A stretch of 64,000 nucleotides of DNA from Sphingomonas caeni (GTDB lineage: Bacteria; Pseudomonadota; Alphaproteobacteria; Sphingomonadales; Sphingomonadaceae), in assembly GCF_026013415.1 (NCBI RefSeq), contig NZ_JAPDOK010000007.1:62001-126000 (forward strand), read 5' to 3'. Of the stretch, positions 54,734 to 63,923 are shown in pieces. The translations under genes and the position numbers were made by a program. The number at the start of each line of letters is the position of its first letter. The stretch's first letter is position 1. Under the pieces are notes generated by a model. That model was not told where the DNA came from, did not search any database, and saw only the letters and a list, made by a program, of their open reading frames with translations.

Positions 54734-56764
54734 ATGCGGATCACCGAAGCCGCGCAGGCCTATAGCTTCTCCCGCCGGGCGCTGATGCTCGGGGCGATCC
54801 AGGGCGGGGTCGGACTGGTGCTCGCGGGCCGCATGACCTGGCTCGCGGTGCTCGAGAATGAGAAGTTCAGCCTGCTCGCCGAGAGCAACCGCATCAACCT
54901 GACGCTCACCCCGCCGCGCCGCGGCTGGATCGTCGACCGCAACGGCCGCGAGCTCGCGCTCAACCGCGCCGCCTTCCGCGTCGACCTGATCCCCGATCAG
55001 ATCGAGGACCAGGAGCATGTCCTCAAGACGCTCCAGCAGTTGCTGGGGCTCACGCCGGAGGATGTCGCGCGGCTCCAGACCGATCTCAAGCGCTCGCGCG
55101 GATTCCGGCCGATCCAGGTTTCGGAAAAGCTCGATTGGGAGCGCTATGCGGCGCTGCTGGTCCGCCTGCCCGAGCTGGCGGGCGTCCAGCCGAGCGAGAG
55201 CTTCGCCCGCTATTACCCGCTGGGCGCGGGCGTGGGCCATCTGCTCGGCTATGTCGGCGCGGCCTCGGCCGAACAGTACGCCAAGGAAAAGGACCCGATC
55301 CTCGTCGCCCCCGGCTTCAAGCTGGGCAAGGACGGGATCGAGAAGACGATGGAGGACGTGCTGCGCGGCACGCCCGGCGCCAAGCGCGTCGAGGTGACCG
55401 CGCATGGCAAGCCCGTCCGCGAGCTCGAGACGCGGCCCGATACGCCGGGCAAGAACGTCAAGCTGACCGTCGAGATGGGGCTGCAGGAATATGCGGCGCG
55501 GCGGCTGGGGACCAACTCGGGCTCGGCGGTGGTGATCGACGTGTCGAACGGCGACATCCTCGCGATGGTGTCGATGCCCGCATACGACCCCAACAGCTTC
55601 TCCGACGGCATCGGCCAGAGCGAATGGAAGATGCTGAGCGAGGACGATCACGTGCCCTTGATGAACAAGGTGCTCCAGGGTCTCTATCCGCCCGGCTCGA
55701 CGGTCAAGCCGATGAACGGGCTGGCGCTGCTCGCGGCGGGGATCGATCCGCACGCGGTGGTGAATTGCAGCGGCGCGATGCAGGTCGGCAACGGCGTGTT
55801 CCACTGCCACAAGCGCGGCGGCCATGGCGGTGTCGATCTGCGCCGCGCGGTCGCGCAGAGCTGCGACATCTATTTCTACGAGATGGTCCGCCGCGTCGGC
55901 TATGACGCGGTGGCGCCGGTGGCGCGCTCGCTCGGCATGGGGCAGAAATTCACCCTGCCCTTCACCACCCAGCGATCGGGCACGATCCCTGACAGCGCGT
56001 GGAAGCTCAAGCGCTACAAGGAAGCCTGGACCGTCGCGGACTCGCTCAACGCGTCGATCGGCCAGGGCTATGTGCTCGCCAATCCGCTCCAGCTCGCCGT
56101 GATGGCGGCGCGGCTCGCCTCGGGCAAGGCGCTGGTGCCGCGGATCATCGCCGACGAGCCGGTCCAGCCCGCCCCGCCGCTCAACGTCACGCCCGAGCAT
56201 TTCGCGATCGTGCGCGACGCGATGTTCGCGGTGGTCAATGACGGCGGCACCGGCGGCGCCAGCCGGATGCTGGTCCCCGGCGTCACGCTCGCCGCCAAGA
56301 CCGGCACCGCGCAGGTCCGCCGCATCACCAAGGCCGAGCGCGCATCGGGCGTGCTCAAGAACGCCGCCTTGCCCTTCAAGCTGCGCGACCACGCGCTGTT
56401 CATCTGCTTTGCGCCGGCCGACAATCCGAAATATGCCGCCGCGGTGGTGCTCGAGCATAACGGCCACACCGTCCGCAACCTCGATACGCCGCTGATCGGG
56501 CGCGACATCATGACCTATCTGTTCGACAAGGAGATGGCGCTCAAATCGCTCGCCGAGGTCGAACCGAGCTGGGGCGGCGACTACAAGACGCGCATGGCCG
56601 AGCAGGCCAAGGCCTTCCAGGCGACCCAGAGCGCGCCGCCGCCGCCGACGCCCGAGGATACCGAGGCCGCCGCGGACAATGTCTCCGCCGCGGCCGCTGC
56701 CGCCACCACCAACACCATCGATACCGACGCCGCGGATACCGGCAGCGTGGAGCCTGACGAATGA
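54734..56764 (+). CDS. mrdA: Penicillin-binding protein 2
   Basis: 676 residues, class B transpeptidase of cell elongation. One N-terminal membrane helix, then a dimerisation domain ('TPPRRGWIVDRNGRELALNR'), then the transpeptidase with S-T-V-K in 'LYPPGSTVKPMNGLAL', S-C-D in 'AVAQSCDIYFYEMVRRVG', and K-T-G in 'LAAKTGTAQVRR'. The last ~40 residues are Ala/Thr/Asp-rich and disordered. It works with RodA, whose gene overlaps by ATGA. Confidence 0.96.
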   Translation: MRITEAAQAYSFSRRALMLGAIQGGVGLVLAGRMTWLAVLENEKFSLLAESNRINLTLTPPRRGWIVDRNGRELALNRAAFRVDLIPDQIEDQEHVLKTLQQLLGLTPEDVARLQTDLKRSRGFRPIQVSEKLDWERYAALLVRLPELAGVQPSESFARYYPLGAGVGHLLGYVGAASAEQYAKEKDPILVAPGFKLGKDGIEKTMEDVLRGTPGAKRVEVTAHGKPVRELETRPDTPGKNVKLTVEMGLQEYAARRLGTNSGSAVVIDVSNGDILAMVSMPAYDPNSFSDGIGQSEWKMLSEDDHVPLMNKVLQGLYPPGSTVKPMNGLALLAAGIDPHAVVNCSGAMQVGNGVFHCHKRGGHGGVDLRRAVAQSCDIYFYEMVRRVGYDAVAPVARSLGMGQKFTLPFTTQRSGTIPDSAWKLKRYKEAWTVADSLNASIGQGYVLANPLQLAVMAARLASGKALVPRIIADEPVQPAPPLNVTPEHFAIVRDAMFAVVNDGGTGGASRMLVPGVTLAAKTGTAQVRRITKAERASGVLKNAALPFKLRDHALFICFAPADNPKYAAAVVLEHNGHTVRNLDTPLIGRDIMTYLFDKEMALKSLAEVEPSWGGDYKTRMAEQAKAFQATQSAPPPPTPEDTEAAADNVSAAAAAATTNTIDTDAADTGSVEPDE

Positions 56765-57879
56765 GCACCTTGGGTCCCGGCTTCGTCCCCGCGCCGCTCG
56801 CGCAGCTGCCGTGGAAGATCATCCTGCTGATCGCCGCGATCGGCGTGTTCGGGCTGCTGGTGCTCTATTCGGCGGCGGGCGGCGATCTTCAGAAATGGGC
56901 GATGCCGCAGGGCATCCGCTTCTTCGCCTTCCTCGCCATGGCGATCGCGCTCAGCCGCGTACCCGAAGGGTTCTGGGCGATGGCGGCCTTCCCGATGTAC
57001 GGCGTGATCCTGGCCATGCTGCTCGGCGTCGAGCTGCTCGGCGCGGTCGCGGGCGGCAGCCAGCGATGGCTCGACCTGGGCCTCATCCGCCTCCAGCCCT
57101 CCGAGCTGATGAAGCCGGTGATCGTGCTGACCCTTGCGCGCTTCTACGAGATATTGCCCGCAGGCGAGATAAGGAAGTTCGGCGCAATCTGGCCCGCGGC
57201 AGTGCTGATCGGCCTGCCCGCCGGGCTCGTCATGCTCCAGCCCGATCTCGGCACCGCGCTGATGATCACCGCGGGCGGGATCATGGTGATGTTCCTCGCG
57301 GGCGTGCCGCTGCGCCTGTTCATCGGCGGCGCGCTGGGCATGGCGGTGGCGGCACCGCTCGCGGTCAACTTCCTGCTCCACGACTATCAGCGGAACCGCG
57401 TGCTGATCTTCCTCAACCCCGAAAGCGACCCGCTCGGCACCGGCTATCATATCAGCCAGTCGAAGATCGCGATCGGATCGGGCGGGATCTTCGGCAAGGG
57501 CTTCCTCAACGGCACCCAGAGCCATCTCGACTATCTCCCCGAGGGCCATACCGACTTCGCGCTGGCGACGATGATGGAGGAATGGGGGCTGCTCGGCGGC
57601 TTCTTCCTGATCATCGCCTTCGGGCTGCTGGTGCGCTGGGGGATCAATGTCGGGGTGCGCTCGCAGAGCCGCTTCGCGCGGCTGGCGGCGGCGGGGCTGG
57701 CGACGACGATCTTCTTCTATGTCGCGATCAACATGGCGATGGTGATGGGCCTCGCGCCGGTCGTCGGCGTGCCCCTGCCCTTCATCAGCTTCGGCGGCAC
57801 CGCGGTGATGACGGCGATGATCTGCCTCGGCATATTGATGTCGTTCGACCGCCAGAACCGCAAGGTCGTCACCTGGTGA
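56761..57879 (+). CDS. rodA: Rod shape-determining protein RodA (SEDS glycosyltransferase)
   Basis: 372 residues, about ten membrane helices. SEDS family peptidoglycan polymerase acting with PBP2. 'GSQRWLDLGLIRLQPSELMK' and 'LQPDLGTALMITAGGIMVMF' contain the conserved Glu/Asp of the active region, and 'PLPFISFGGTAVMTAMICLG' is the C-terminal signature. Last gene of the rod-shape operon. Confidence 0.96.
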   Translation: MSTLGPGFVPAPLAQLPWKIILLIAAIGVFGLLVLYSAAGGDLQKWAMPQGIRFFAFLAMAIALSRVPEGFWAMAAFPMYGVILAMLLGVELLGAVAGGSQRWLDLGLIRLQPSELMKPVIVLTLARFYEILPAGEIRKFGAIWPAAVLIGLPAGLVMLQPDLGTALMITAGGIMVMFLAGVPLRLFIGGALGMAVAAPLAVNFLLHDYQRNRVLIFLNPESDPLGTGYHISQSKIAIGSGGIFGKGFLNGTQSHLDYLPEGHTDFALATMMEEWGLLGGFFLIIAFGLLVRWGINVGVRSQSRFARLAAAGLATTIFFYVAINMAMVMGLAPVVGVPLPFISFGGTAVMTAMICLGILMSFDRQNRKVVTW

Positions 57880-57946
57880 ACGAATAGGCGATTTGGGGTT
57901 TGCAATCCGCGGAATCGGATGCTAACGGCCCCGCTCCCGAACGGCA

Positions 57947-57965
57947 GGCGCTTCACCAAAGCGCC
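57947..57965. other. Small stem-loop between rodA and tRNA-Lys
   Basis: 'ggcgctt' (57947-57953) and 'aagcgcc' (57959-57965) form a 7-bp stem with no T-run. It could be a weak end signal for the rod-shape operon or a processing site before the tRNA. Confidence 0.35.
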
Positions 57966-57982
57966 CCCAAATGCCCCGGAAT

Positions 57983-58058
<76 letters not shown>

Positions 58059-58361
58059 TTTTCTTCTTATAGTTCAAACACTTAGCTGGAGAAGATCTCG
58101 GCGTTGCGGAACCGGTCTGGGCGCTAGGTAACGCTCTAGGTAACAGCTCACCGCGAGATTTTTCTTCGTCCCCAGCCGTCTCAGAGCGGCCAAACAGGCC
58201 CCGAGTCACCAATCAAAGTGACCAATCGATCGCGGCACAGCTAATTCTCACGGTCGCGGACTGACGGGCCTCGGACGGGAAGGAGGACGTGGTTCTGGTG
58301 GCGCGCATTCCTCTTCGCTCGCATCCGCGCTACGGATCGAGGCCAATTGGAGGGGGTTATC
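58059..58361. other. Gene-poor spacer at the start of the accessory island
   Basis: About 300 bp with lower GC than the core genes. It contains a direct repeat 'taggtaac' (near 58125-58143) but no integrase, no recognisable att repeat of the tRNA end within view, and no gene I can support. Confidence 0.5.
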
Positions 58362-58913
58362 GTGCCAGATGCAACAACGGCCTTGGTCGCCGCGGCCGCG
58401 ACTATGGTCACAGCTAGCGTGGCTCTCTTTGGTGCGGTTATCTCCAAGGACGTCAAGATTACGGAGTTCCGGCAGGCTTGGATCAACGACCAGCGACGGG
58501 ACCTAGCGGTCGTGACTGCGCTGGCACGACAGTTGTCGGGGCGCGCGAGCAAAGGAAAGAAGATTGATCTGCGGGAATTCGACGAAGCATTCGACCGCAT
58601 CGTGCTTCGCGAGAACCGCGAAAAGAATGAGTGGGCCAAACCGATCGCCTCCATCGGCAGAGTCCGGGACGCTATCATATCCACCACCCCCCAGATCCCG
58701 ATAATCGATCGCGAGATTAGGCTGCTTCAGCAAGAGGCGCAGAATCTTCTCAAGACCGAGTGGAACCGCGTGCGCGATGGAGAAGAAACCTATCGCCAGT
58801 TTAAAAAGAACATGCTGCTCACGATCAAAGGCGCAATCGTGCTCATCATCGTGATGCTTGCCGCTTTAGCGTACGGCAAGGGATTCATCACTTTTGGGTG
58901 CTCAAAAGGCTAG
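58362..58913 (+). CDS. Two-TM membrane protein of the island
   Basis: 183 residues from the GTG at 58362, which has 'ggaggggg' 5 bp upstream. A membrane helix at about residues 5-27, then 'SKDVKITEFRQAWINDQRRD' (a pattern seen in many accessory-region membrane proteins), a long helical, coiled-coil-prone middle, and a second membrane helix near residues 158-176 ('GAIVLIIVMLAALAYG'). No enzymatic motif. Proteins of this shape sometimes act as membrane effectors or sensors in defence loci, but that is inference here. Confidence 0.65.
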   Translation: MPDATTALVAAAATMVTASVALFGAVISKDVKITEFRQAWINDQRRDLAVVTALARQLSGRASKGKKIDLREFDEAFDRIVLRENREKNEWAKPIASIGRVRDAIISTTPQIPIIDREIRLLQQEAQNLLKTEWNRVRDGEETYRQFKKNMLLTIKGAIVLIIVMLAALAYGKGFITFGCSKG

Positions 58914-59142
58914 CGGCCCTTCTCTATTAGTACGGCGGGTAAGATGAGTCTGCCTCGCGGGCCGCTGGGCATCGTGGCCGAGGCGCATGGCGCCGGTCAC
59001 CCGGACAGCGGCCGTCATAGCCTTCGCCCGGAGATCGGCTTAAGATGTTCCTCACGGATACCTTGGCAAAGCTCGATGCAAAAGGGTAACGATCGCCGAT
59101 ACAGGGCGAACAGATCCCTCAGACGCGCGGATTGGGGACTAG

Positions 59143-61050
59143 ATGTCAGCGGTTGCAGTCGAAAGCGCCAGATTTAAAAAGGCGCAAGAACTCGGCAAGC
59201 GCATCCGAGAATCCGTGGACGGCGACGCGATCGAGCTTCCGCTCAGCACCAGCCAGCGTATCATTGCCCGGGTTACTGACGGGATTTACCGGGAGCCTTG
59301 GGCGGCGTTCCGAGAACTCTGCGCGAACGCGTACGACGCCGATGCGACGCGTGTTGTGATCGAAACCGGTGCTCCGGAATTCGATCAGATCACCATCCGC
59401 GACGACGGCGCGGGAATGACCCCTGAGACCCTAGGGTACGTCGTCGAAAATATCGGCGGCAGCAGCAAGCGTACGACAGAGGGTCCGATGCTGCATACCG
59501 CAAGCGACGCCGACCCTGATTTCAGTCCTGGCGGCCGGCCCTTGATTGGCAAAATCGGCATCGGTCTATTTGCTGTTGCACAGCTAACGCAGCATTTTCA
59601 AATCATCACCAAGGCCCGCGGCGAAAAAGTCCGGTCCTGGGCGACAGTGATTCTGAAGACACATAACGAGGCCAGGCTGAAGGACGGGCCCCCGGGCGCC
59701 GAGTTTGAGGCTGGGCGTGTTCAGATCCGTTCGGAGGAAGTTCCCGAAGCGGAACTGGAAGCGCATGGCACGACCATCATTCTCCACGAGCTTCGGCCGG
59801 AAATCCGGCGGCTGCTGCAAAGCACCAATATGTGGCAGGCCCAAGCCGAGCTCGGGCCAAATGACGAACCAATCATGCCCCCGCCAGCCTATCACATTGG
59901 ACGACGCGACGACGAAAAGCGCGGCCTGACCCATCTCGATCCAAATCTTCCCTGGAAGGATGGCCTGGAACCGCTTGAGCGATTTCGGGAGCTTGTGCGG
60001 GTGGCCGCTGAAACCGAGGAGAGCTCGAAGAAGGGCCCCTCGCTTGAACAGCTTGATGAGTACCTTCGTTCAATCTGGAAATTGAGCCTGTCGCTCCCGT
60101 TGGAATATATCGACCGGCACCCGTTCGACATTACCGGCGATTCGGGGATGATCTTCCTGGATGTCCCACGCACAAATCGGCGTGCCGATATTGTGAAGCT
60201 TGCCGCCAAGGAAACGCTGCGGGACCATTTCGGGCTGGTATCCGGCCGAACCGACGGCGTCGGAAAATTCGACGTAGAGTTCGATGGCATCCTTCTGCGC
60301 CGGCCGATCGCGCTGCCTGAAGAACTGGCCGTTGCTTCGCGCCTTCCCGCGCCCGTAATGATGGTGGGCAGCGAGACAGCACCGTTTCCTGAAACTTCGC
60401 TGGACCGGGCCGGCGGGAATCTGCGGTTCGAGGCCTATCTCTACTGGAACAGCAAGATCAGCCCGAAGGACGTGCAAGGCTCACTGATTCGGGTCCGCGA
60501 AGCGAGCGGAACCCTCTTCGACGCGCGCTTCGCCGATTATCAGGTGTCGGAACAGAGTCGGCTCCGCCAGATCACTGCCGAGATCTTCGTGCTGGAAGGC
60601 CTTGACGGTGCCATCAATATCGATCGAGAATCGTTCAACTACAGTCATCCCCATTACATATACATCCAGAAATGGCTTCACCGGGCGCTGCGGCTCCTTG
60701 CGAACAGGCTAAAGTATATCGCCGGCGAGGATCTGGAGCGAGAGCGGAAGGAGCAAAAGACCCAGACGGCAGAAGCAACGCTGCAGTCCGCCTATGATAT
60801 TTGGTCCTCACGGCGCGGCGCTGACGCCGATCCTCCGTTCCGGCAAACTGTCACGCCGCAACTTCCGACCACCGTGGCGGAAGCTTCTATAGTTTGGAAG
60901 CGCGAGCCGGCTCCCGACCATGTCTCGCTTGCCGCAGCGATATCGGTTGTACTCGAGGCGTATGGCGTACTTTCCGATCTCCGCCAGGATGAGCGTGCGG
61001 AACTGATCAACGATCTTATCCAGGTGATGCAGACCCATGGCATCAAGTGA
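59143..61050 (+). CDS. GHKL-type (MORC/MutL/HSP90-like) ATPase
   Basis: 635 residues. The Bergerat ATP fold is clear in the first ~150 residues: N-box with Glu and Asn in 'FRELCANAYDADATRVVIET', G1 box 'IRDDGAGMTPETLGYVVENI', and G2 box 'GKIGIGLFAVAQL'. After it comes an S5-like transducer region and a long C-terminal part with 'SRLRQITAEIFVLEGLDGAI', a basic coiled-coil-prone stretch (RERKEQKTQ) and a helical tail. ATPases of this type are known from prokaryotic restriction-modification neighbourhoods and are relatives of eukaryotic MORC. Its stop overlaps the next gene by 14 bp, so they are coupled. Confidence 0.85.
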   Translation: MSAVAVESARFKKAQELGKRIRESVDGDAIELPLSTSQRIIARVTDGIYREPWAAFRELCANAYDADATRVVIETGAPEFDQITIRDDGAGMTPETLGYVVENIGGSSKRTTEGPMLHTASDADPDFSPGGRPLIGKIGIGLFAVAQLTQHFQIITKARGEKVRSWATVILKTHNEARLKDGPPGAEFEAGRVQIRSEEVPEAELEAHGTTIILHELRPEIRRLLQSTNMWQAQAELGPNDEPIMPPPAYHIGRRDDEKRGLTHLDPNLPWKDGLEPLERFRELVRVAAETEESSKKGPSLEQLDEYLRSIWKLSLSLPLEYIDRHPFDITGDSGMIFLDVPRTNRRADIVKLAAKETLRDHFGLVSGRTDGVGKFDVEFDGILLRRPIALPEELAVASRLPAPVMMVGSETAPFPETSLDRAGGNLRFEAYLYWNSKISPKDVQGSLIRVREASGTLFDARFADYQVSEQSRLRQITAEIFVLEGLDGAINIDRESFNYSHPHYIYIQKWLHRALRLLANRLKYIAGEDLERERKEQKTQTAEATLQSAYDIWSSRRGADADPPFRQTVTPQLPTTVAEASIVWKREPAPDHVSLAAAISVVLEAYGVLSDLRQDERAELINDLIQVMQTHGIK

Positions 61051-62333
61051 GGGCGAGACGGATATCAGCGCCGAGTTCGCAGAAGAGTCTTTGCCGGCCC
61101 CGATAAGCACTGACGCGGTACCAATCCGGCTGAACAACCTTTTCCCATGGCACCGGCCTCGCAAACAGAAAGTCAGGCAGGACCAGTGGGTCGGGCTGGC
61201 GGCCCGGCTCATCCAGAAGCTAAAGGACCAACATGTCCTTGTTTCTCAACCAATAAAGCTTCCCGACGGCAGCTCGGTCTCACGGCTGCCGGAGGTCCGT
61301 TATCTGACGCTTCCGGGGCTGGACTATCTTGATGTCCGGCTAATCGGCGAGATGTGCAGCGGCAACGATTGCAGCCTTGAGACCGTAGGATTCCTGAGCG
61401 ATGCCGAAGATGCCGGCACGATGGCGCGCGCGTGTGCGGGAGACATCCCTCATCCAGGCGGGTTATATCAAGGATACATCGATCACGCTTCCCCGCGACT
61501 TTGAGTCGATCTGCAGCACTGACAGCGGCACGCTGCGCGAGCTCAAGCGCCGGGCGCCGTTTCATGTCGTCAATATTGATGCTTGCGGCTCTATCGCCCC
61601 CACGAATGCCACGCATTCGAGGCGGCTGATTGACGCGATTCACCGCCTCGTGGAACTCCAGCTAAGCAAAGCCACTCACCGCTGGCTGCTATTCGTCACC
61701 GTGGACGCACGCGACGGCGATCTTGATCCGGCGACGTTCGAGAAGCTGTGTGACGCGGTCCGTGTGAATGCCAAGGCTAGTGCGGAGTTCGAAACCGGCG
61801 CCATTGCTTTCCTTCATCCTGGAGCAAGCGATCTTGAAAGCGCGATCGCTACGGCGAAAAGCGGCGACGGCCGTCCTTTCCTGAACATCTTCGCGCTCGG
61901 CTTTGCCAAATGGCTGTTGCACATGGCCGGCGCGAAGCAATGGTCTGTCCGGCTCAAACGGTCCCATTGCTATTCGACCCGCCCAGTTGACGATCCCTCT
62001 CCGTCGATGGTCTCGCTCGCGCTGGAATTTCTTCCGCCGCCGATCGGACTCGTAGATCCATTCGGCGTCTCGCGGCAAAGGCCTTCACCGGGCGGAGCAA
62101 CAGACGATCCATCTATGCAGATTTTGGCCAGCGCGGCGGTGATTGACGATCTTGACGCCTTGCTCGAAGCCGACGCAGAACTGAGCACCAATTTAAACGC
62201 GTCGACGCATTTGCTCCTAGCTGAGGCTGGATATGAGGCTGATGCCCTGTCGCCTCTGGTCGCTGAAGCAGTCGCGGGGCAATCTACGCCGCCTCACCGC
62301 TTTCCAGACCTTCTTGCACGGCCAGAATCTTAA
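61037..62333 (+). pseudogene. Companion gene of the ATPase, split by an apparent frameshift
   Basis: Frame one (61037-61504) gives 155 residues, starting inside the ATPase end, with 'LFPWHRPRKQKVRQDQWVGL' and 'LPGLDYLDVRLIGEMC'. Frame two (from about 61401 to 62333) continues with 'RVRETSLIQAGYIKDTSITL', 'FHVVNIDACGSIAP' and 'HRWLLFVTVDARDG'. The best joint is at the 'gcgcgcgcgtgtgcgg' run near 61425-61440, giving a protein of about 430 residues. No ribosome site precedes the second frame. Whether this is a real mutation, a sequencing error in the GC run or programmed frameshifting cannot be decided here. Function unknown; the N-part resembles a Rossmann-like nucleotide-binding pattern (inference). 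Confidence 0.6.
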
Positions 62334-63303
62334 GAAGGCTTCTAGCCACCGCCTCAGCCATGGTCGGCGGGACTGCCTCGCTGACCTGATCAATCTGCGA
62401 CGAAAGCGAGCCAAGTAACTCATAGGCATGCGGGAACCCCTGCAGCCGCATCGCCTCGTATACGCTCAACCGCCGGTGGCAGTCCGGGTGAACGTGGACT
62501 TCGCGGTGGCCATAGGCAACGGTGATGCTCGGCTTGTCCCACGCCAGCGTCTTGAAGCTGCGATGGCTGCTGTCACCAGAACGCAGGCCGCCCAATTTGA
62601 ACCGCGGTGATCGGGGAGCCATGCACCAGTGATTGCGGTGATGCGGAAAGTTGGACGGATCAACGCCCTTGGCGAAATGCATGGGCTCGGGCAGCCCTTT
62701 AAGTACGGTCGAAACTGACGGGCTGCGCTCCGCCTCAGGGACCTTCGCCGCACCGCGCCAAGCGGTCTTCCCGAACAATTCTCTGTTCAATCCGACAATG
62801 AACAAACGCTCGCGTTTTTGTGGTGTGCCGTAGTCCGCCGCGTTCAAGAGCTGCTCGGAAACGAAGAACCCCCCGTCGGCCAATGCCTTCTTGAACAGGA
62901 TCAACCGGTGCTCATGAAGGCTGCTGCGCAATCCTTTGACATTCTCCATGACAAAGAACTTCACCGGGTTCCGCGCATTCAGCGTCTTCAGCAGCCGCGC
63001 ATAGACGAGCGGCAGCTGATGGCGGGGATCGGCATCAGTGATCGCACGGTTCGCCTGGCTGAAGCTCTGGCAGGGAGGTCCGCCGATGACGCCCTCGGGC
63101 GCGAACTGGGAACCCCAAAGTTCGTCGAGCTTTTCAAGCGTGAGATCATTCACATCGGCACAGTGGGCGTGCTTGTCAGTGCGATTGTGATTATAGGAAC
63201 GAACGCTGTCCGCCTTCTTGTCGAAAGCAAGACCGATCTCAAAATCCGCGTTCTCAAAGCCTAGATCGAGCCCTCCGGCACCGCAAAAAAGGCTCAGCAG
63301 CAA
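62284..63303 (-). CDS. DNA (cytosine-5-)-methyltransferase
   Basis: 339 residues from the TTG at 63303, preceded by 'aaggag' at 8 bp. Motif I 'LFCGAGGLDLGFENADF', motif IV with the catalytic Cys 'VIGGPPCQSFSQANR', motif VI 'FFVMENVKG', motif VIII 'TPQKRERLFIVGL', motif IX 'RLSVYEAMRLQGFP' and motif X 'SEAVPPTMAEAVARSLL' are all present in order, so it should be active. The target-recognition region lies around residues 190-265; its sequence cannot be predicted. It runs opposite to the other island genes and overlaps the end of the companion gene by 50 bp. Confidence 0.93.
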   Translation of the reverse strand: MLLSLFCGAGGLDLGFENADFEIGLAFDKKADSVRSYNHNRTDKHAHCADVNDLTLEKLDELWGSQFAPEGVIGGPPCQSFSQANRAITDADPRHQLPLVYARLLKTLNARNPVKFFVMENVKGLRSSLHEHRLILFKKALADGGFFVSEQLLNAADYGTPQKRERLFIVGLNRELFGKTAWRGAAKVPEAERSPSVSTVLKGLPEPMHFAKGVDPSNFPHHRNHWCMAPRSPRFKLGGLRSGDSSHRSFKTLAWDKPSITVAYGHREVHVHPDCHRRLSVYEAMRLQGFPHAYELLGSLSSQIDQVSEAVPPTMAEAVARSLLKILAVQEGLESGEAA

Positions 63304-63398
63304 GTGGGAACTCCTTCAATGCTCCTGAGGCGGCGCCCCTCGCGAGCGCATTTTTAGCGGAAATCAAGCAGAATATCCAGAACAATAGGAAAACATAT

Positions 63399-63830
63399 TT
63401 GGCTGACAGCATGACCCCCGCACAACGCAGCCGGTGCATGTCGCGGATACGTTCGCGAGACACGAAACCGGAGCTCGCCCTGCGGCGCGCCTTGTTCGGG
63501 CGGGGCCTCAGGTTCCGAGTCAAATCCGGGCTGAAGGGCAAGCCCGATATCGTGCTGACCCGCGCGAAGATTGCCATATTCGTGGATGGATGCTTCTGGC
63601 ACGGATGCCCGGAGCACGGCACCAGTCCCAAGTCAAACTCGGCATACTGGACTGAGAAGCTCGCGCGAAATCGCACACGTGATGCCGAAGTTGCCGCAAC
63701 GCTGTCAGCCCAAGGCTGGCATGTCATCCGGTACTGGGACCATGATGTTAGCAGCGACCTCAATCGCGTCGCGCAAGAGATCGAGACTCTGTGGCGGTCG
63801 AGGGCGCTATCCAAGGTAGGGCTGACATGA
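63399..63830 (+). CDS. vsr: Vsr-type endonuclease
   Basis: 143 residues from the TTG at 63399 ('agga' upstream); this start gives the usual 'MADSMTPAQRSRCMSRIRSR'. Family motifs: 'KPDIVLTRAKIAIFVDGCFW' with the catalytic Asp, then 'HGCPEHG' with zinc-type ligands, and 'GWHVIRYWDHDV' (His where E. coli Vsr has the last Cys). Vsr nicks T:G mismatches arising from 5-methylcytosine deamination. Divergent from the methyltransferase across 95 bp. In this setting it may instead be the restriction nuclease, as described for some Vsr-like proteins. Confidence 0.92.
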   Translation: MADSMTPAQRSRCMSRIRSRDTKPELALRRALFGRGLRFRVKSGLKGKPDIVLTRAKIAIFVDGCFWHGCPEHGTSPKSNSAYWTEKLARNRTRDAEVAATLSAQGWHVIRYWDHDVSSDLNRVAQEIETLWRSRALSKVGLT

Positions 63831-63922
63831 TGGCGCAGCACTCTAACAAGTCCGGAAAAGTGGTGTTCGTCCAAGTATCCCGCGACGGGACGCCGCGGCT
63901 TCAGAGTTCATCGGATGGTTGA
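63827..63922 (+). CDS. Possible 31-residue ORF between vsr and the next gene
   Basis: The ATG overlaps the vsr stop (ATGA) and the TGA at 63920-63922 ends 1 bp before the next ATG. The peptide includes 'GKVVFVQVSRDGTPRLQSSS', which is not obviously random, and its position suggests coupled translation. It could also be the remnant of the next protein's N-terminus. Low certainty. Confidence 0.3.
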   Translation: MMAQHSNKSGKVVFVQVSRDGTPRLQSSSDG

Positions 63923-63923
63923 A

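Noticed and set aside
54494..56467. 657-codon minus-strand frame opposite mrdA
   Set aside because: Antisense of the PBP2 gene with no recognisable domain.
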